Shown piece after piece: positions 59,301 through 64,000 of a stretch of 64,000 nucleotides of DNA. How positions within the stretch are numbered: the first letter of the stretch is position 1; every line of letters begins with the position of its first letter. Source of the stretch: Owenia fusiformis (taxonomy: Eukaryota; Annelida; Polychaeta; Sabellida; Oweniidae); contig CAIIXF020000010.1 in the NCBI GenBank assembly GCA_903813345.2, positions 31,462,425 to 31,526,424 on the forward strand. The letters are read 5' to 3'. The notes below the pieces were generated by a model that saw only the letters and a list, made by a program, of their open reading frames with translations, ran no database searches and was not told the origin of the DNA. The position numbers and the translations under genes were made by a program.

Positions 59301-62300
59301 ATGGCAGATATAACATCTACTAGGATGTCTGGAAGTGAATTACGGAAAAGGATATGCGACCGTCTCTCATCAGATTTGCTCGCAGCTGATCTCCAGCTGA
59401 GTTTCCTGGCTGCCGCCCTGTCGAGCTATCGGTTTGACACAGTGCTCAGACCTGTTCCACCTATGTTTGATAATGGAACTGATGACAAAAATTACAAGGG
59501 GATTGTGAGTTTGCAAATTAAACTTTTATAATTGCCAACATCTGCACTGTCAACCCTGACTCATTAGGCGTGATTGTCACGCTTTTGCTGGAAAAAATGA
59601 AATCACGCATCAATTTTGCGTGTATGAAAAAATGTCATGCAAATCACGCATTATGTTGATATTTAAAAAAATTGCTGTTTATAAAATGTCGATAGGGTAA
59701 AAAAAATGAACGTCGTAAAAAAGTAAACGCATTCTGTTCGCACATCTCACACAAATTCTATACACGTCACGCATTTGCTCTGAAATATGTGTATATGTCA
59801 CGCATTTGCTTTGAAGTTTTTTGTACCTGCAACCATGGGCTTTCTAATTGAAAGCCCATGCTGCAACATATGCATAGCCAGCTGCAGCTTTTGATAGGGC
59901 GGGGTCCAAAACCCCGCCATCACATTAAAGCTTTTCCATGCTTACCAACTCCTTTTGCAATGTAAAGCATATTTTTAAGAAGACATTAGGGGGATCCTGA
60001 AAATCAAGAATGGATCATGTGGGCTGCGGTAGTATACATGTATGTACCCATCAGACTGAATAAGAACTCTGTCTGAAAAATTTCAAACCAAATTTCCAAA
60101 AATATCACACTACATGTATATGATATCGAGTTCACTGTCTAATGTGTTAAATATATACTGTAGTCTAGGGGCCAAGGAAAAATTTGAAACTCATTTTTAT
60201 CTTAATTAAATTACTATAGACCATGATAAATGGAATTCTGTTCATTCTTCCAGGAGCTGGCCCTTGGTGCCCTGAGCGAGTATGGAACTCTTAAAGATCT
60301 AAAACAAGGCTTAATTAGCCAATCAACAAACAACCAAACAGGTCCAACAAACAATCAAGAAGAAACTATACTGAAGTTAATTGATTGGACCATTAACAAT
60401 AAGAATGTCACAGTTCATACTTTAGAGAAGAGTAAGGTAATTACATTGATATTGAAGCATACATGTCGATTTATCTACTAAACATATTCAGCTGATCAGT
60501 TTATTCATGAGGAAAACATCAAGGTTTGACATACTTTTATAAACATGTAGCTAAACAGTCCAGTTTTAGAAGGAAATTCATATTTCACCCTATTATTGTA
60601 ATTTGAGAATCTCCTACTGGAGAATTTGGAAGACACATTGTGCATTTAATAACATCCTTATTGTACCCTGAAACCAAGAGGTCATCAGTAAAAGTCAACA
60701 CTCTGAGAATGTCAAATGATTTTACAGTTACTGATTGTTTAACTTTTATTACATTTGATTGTCAGATTTATGGATATCATCATGTAGGTGATGGTGTAGC
60801 GATTCAAATCCGGGTAGCCAATCTTTTATATTTTTTATTTATTACAGTGTTTTGCGACATTAATGTTACATTATATTTTAGTTCTCGGAGATCAAGGACC
60901 TGACAAAACAAAGTTATCATGAAACTCCTGCACCAAACTACATATTTGAGGTATTTAGAATCATACACATATTTCAAAGTAAAATATAGAATTTTTGTCA
61001 TCCTGGTTTTTGGTAAAAATCCAAATTGCCATGGTAATATTTTCATGTAATATACAATGACTATTACATATTTATGTATCAGTAAAATGTGTCTAGTTCA
61101 AAATGACTTGCATCTCATTAAATTGAAAAATGCATATGTTCTATTTAAAGGCCCCACATAAAGTTTAAACCACAATATTTTCAAACTTTGGCTGTGGCTC
61201 TTAACAATTTTAGAGCTGGTTTCCACATATGAAGTTCATTTAAAGAAAGGTATTCACTTTTTATTTTTTAATTATTCTAGGTAACCTATAACGATGTGCT
61301 CAATGCAAAGTTTGACGAGCTTTGCAACGGAAAGGAAATGTTTTATGGTTACCATGGAAGCAGGGTAGAAAACTTCCACTCTATTCTTCATTATGGACTT
61401 CACTCACACATGAATAAAGTAAGTTCGGCATATGCAGGGCATTCCCTAAATTGAAATCCCTGAGATACAGCACCTCCATCCTCCATAAACATCCTTAAAT
61501 TATTGCTCGAAAAATTACACTGATATGAATATAGAAAATTTGGAATATGCTAAAGTGAGTTTGGCATATGAATAAAGTAAGTTTGCCATATGAATAAAGT
61601 AAGTTTGGCATATGAATAAAGTAAGTTTGGCAAAAGAATAAAGTAAATTTAGCATATTAATCGTAATGTAATAATGGAAGTCTCGTGGACTGTCATGTTT
61701 TCAGAAGCATAGATTTAATACACATATAGGTTTTTTCATATGGATAAGGAGTGTTTCATTGTTTTATTTCCTACGGATTAAATGATCTTGTTCACTATAT
61801 TCTACTTTTACTTTGTAATAGGTTGCGTTATATGGAGAAGGGACATATCTCAGTAGCGAACTATCCGTGTCAATGTCCTACAGTCCTGGGGGTAAGGCTT
61901 GGGAGTCAAGTTTGTTAGGGGATACCCTAAGTTGTGTAGCTGTCTGCCAGATCATTGATCACCCTTCTGTTAAGTGCCAAGTAAAATGTGAGTTTTTTAT
62001 TTTAATTTTTTGTTGTGATAAAATGTGCTCAGTGAATTAAACAGTGATAAACAAATGTGAATCTCTTAAAAATTAAATATATTTATCGCACTTTGAAAAA
62101 GTGCTATATTGTCGTCGTCTTGTGCTGTTGGGCGGGCGGGCGGCACATTTCCAGGATAACTGCTTACCTGTTCAACTTGAAATTTTTACAGATGCAAGAG
62201 CAGACTAGTACCAAGATCTGATTAGGTTAAGGGCATGCTGGGTAAACTACGTGGCGGCCATTTTGAATTTTTCAACAAATCTTGTCATCAAAATTCCAGG

Positions 62301-63821
62301 AAAACCACTTATCCGTTCAACTTGAAATTTTTACAGATGCAAGAGCAGACTATTGCCAATATCTGATTAGGTTTTGGGTATGCTGGCTGAATTACATGGT
62401 GGCCATTTTGAATTTTTCAACTTGCTCCAAATTGACCAAATTTTTTTTAAAAACATCTACAAGTTCTCAGAAGTTCAAATCTGACCTTAGATTTCAGATT
62501 TGACCTTTCATTCACCTTCAGTGACCTTGAAAAGGTCAAAAAAGTTGATTTTCTAAATTGATATTTTGGATTTAAATTTAGGTCAGCTTAATTACAAAAG
62601 ACCTACTGAGGTCTGAAAAAGTGAAATTTTCAAGGTCGAAGGTCATCAAATTAGGTCACAAACAATGTTATCTAAATTTTCCCAAAGTTCAAGACTACAA
62701 ATAAATTCTTGTCATCAAAATTGCAGGAAAACCGCTAACCTTGTCAACTTGAAATGTTTACAGATGCAAGAGCAGACTAGTGCCAAGGTCTGACTAGGTT
62801 TTGGCCATGCTGGGTAAATTGCATGGTAGCCAGTTTGCTCTTCAAAGTGCGATATTTATCACTGTGTGTCTTGTTGATTAAAGTGACAACAAAAATGAAG
62901 GATGCCTATCTACAAAATATAGGAGCAGTTGTTGAAATAAACATGCCATCGTTTCCCTTATGATAGATTAATTTGGCTGCAAAAGGATTGAAAGATCACA
63001 TGATCATTATATTATGGGAACAATATTAATGGTAAAATGTTCATAAAACATTGCCAAGTTTTTGCTTATTGTGTTTTTTATTTTGTTTCTTCATAGCATC
63101 AAGTGAAGCAGGGAGAAGCAGGTCACGCTCCAGGGCATCAGAGAGTATTGGGGGAGATGTACCAGATAAATACTATGTTGTGCAGAACAATGATGCACTG
63201 AGGTTAAAATATGTACTCGTCTATGCTCAAAAATCAGCACCTAAAAGGTATATTTCTAAAAAAATATCTAATTTTTGTTTTATGTAATTTGGAGTATTAA
63301 GGATCAGATACACTTATGATAAAAATTCAGGTTACAAATTTTGTGGAATATAAATCAAAGGATGCTGGCTTGTACCCAAGGGGTGGGGAGCCAAACTTCA
63401 TTCAAAATGATGCAGTTTTTCACCATTTTGAGCACTTTTCAAGTGATTTAGGGCCAAAATTCAAATTCGAAGCCCCTGGAATTTGACCCCCTTGGCGAAA
63501 GTTGGCTTGCAGCCTGGGATATTTTTACAATGAAACCTGTACAGTATATCCAAAATTGGTCATCTTCCATAGACTCACATATGAATGAAACCTTGAAAAA
63601 CCTTGAACACCTGCTTATTTGAACAGTTTTGATTGGTCCCAGTGGCGTTCCAATTAGACAGGTTTTACTGTTCATTGCTTTGTATTTGCAGATTCAAGGA
63701 AGTTTCATGGATGTACGAACATAGGTTTATACTTATAATGGGTTTCTACATGTTGATCCTCCTAGCAGTTGGACTAGCTAACTCAAAGACATTTCAGAGT
63801 TTTTGGAGAAAATGGAGGTAG
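59301..63821 (+). CDS. PARP16: protein mono-ADP-ribosyltransferase PARP16, tail-anchored in the ER
   Basis: Seven exons: 59301-59504, 60254-60436, 60882-60950, 61281-61418, 61822-61987, 63097-63247 and 63692-63821. All phases agree, giving 346 residues (human about 322). The helical N-terminal domain has '[20 protein letters not shown]' and 'DTVLRPVPP'. The catalytic domain has '[20 protein letters not shown]' (H177), '[20 protein letters not shown]' (Y207) and '[12 protein letters not shown]' (Y292), the H-Y-Y triad of mono-ADP-ribosyltransferases. The H-to-Y spacing of 30 equals human. A C-terminal hydrophobic helix (about 316-333) followed by basic residues is the ER tail anchor. PARP16 modifies ER stress sensors PERK and IRE1. 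An 'RSRSRSR' stretch (260-266) lies in the loop that is basic in vertebrates and makes that loop about 13 residues longer. Confidence 0.96.
61550..61660. repeat. 22-bp tandem repeat in PARP16 intron 4
   Basis: About five copies of a unit built on 'aagtttggcatatgaataaa' + 'gt'. The array restates the exon 4 donor context 'atgaataaa|gtaagtt', which lies about 135 bases upstream, so each unit carries a decoy GTAAGT. Confidence 0.85.
62097..62851. mobile_element. dispersed repeat with short inverted ends in PARP16 intron 5
   Basis: It is bounded by CGCACTTTGAA and its complement TTCAAAGTGCG. Inside are three copies of a block containing 'acagatgcaagagcagacta' followed by a 'tgatta/tgactaggtt' stretch (near 62190, 62335 and 62760) and a 'gggcgggcgggcggcac' run. 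No coding frame. The left end is preceded by a partly matching copy of the right flank, so exact limits are uncertain. Confidence 0.65.
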
Positions 63822-64000
63822 CGCTAGTGTTAGGCTACGCCTCTGAAGTAATGATGCAGGGTTCTCCCCAGAACAGTTTAAGTTTCTAAAAATATGGCCT
63901 TTCCACTTCCAATATTGTAACTCCACAGATTTTCTCCAAATATTGATGGTTTTCAACTATGATGTCATAATGGGATTTCTCAAGGAATGACATTGTATTT

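Overview
The window is from a metazoan nuclear genome. It is AT-rich and intron-rich, with GT-AG introns, long introns and many small dispersed repeats. Long inverted-repeat elements, TA-flanked miniature transposons and expanded secreted-peptide genes suggest a marine invertebrate, but I cannot assign a phylum. No viral or retroviral coding sequence was found, and no long transposase or reverse transcriptase frame.

Left end (1-6.5 kb): a minus-strand exon of a PAN/apple-domain secreted protein runs off the left edge (1162-1444). A 1.1 kb inverted-repeat element (2513-3590) carries a retroposed poly(A) fragment. A complete two-exon minus-strand gene (3785-4689) encodes an 86-residue secreted protein with eight cysteines.

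Middle (6.8-49.9 kb): one plus-strand gene spans about 43 kb. It encodes a GRAM-domain protein with a C-terminal membrane anchor, of the GRAMD2A/GRAMD2B type. I can join its exons in frame from 6780 to 49893 (481 residues). Three alternative first exons (6780, 29014, 34184) all end in the same phase before a shared exon at 40684, and a further weaker 5' end is proposed at 42995/44379. Nested antisense in its 17 kb intron is a gene I do not recognise (11908-22501). It encodes a signal peptide, a cationic arginine-rich segment, and then a string of separately encoded acidic, tyrosine-rich repeats that mostly follow a KR dibasic site. It resembles a neuropeptide or antimicrobial precursor and is the best candidate here for an undescribed system. 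Its signal/cationic exon pair is duplicated. The downstream copy has a transposon in its leader and a changed splice acceptor, while the upstream copy keeps a TATA box. A 3 kb palindrome built of about 42 bp satellite units lies in one of its introns.

Right end (53.6-64 kb): AK6 (minus, four exons) and PARP16 (plus, seven exons) are divergent from a 145 bp intergenic region. AK6 intron 1 holds a 3.2 kb foldback element with a tRNA-like segment, and PARP16 introns hold smaller repeats.

The main genes have different cellular roles: a predicted ER-membrane lipid-binding protein, a nuclear NMP kinase, an ER ADP-ribosyltransferase and secreted peptides. I see no pathway linking them. The links visible are physical: nesting and a shared promoter.
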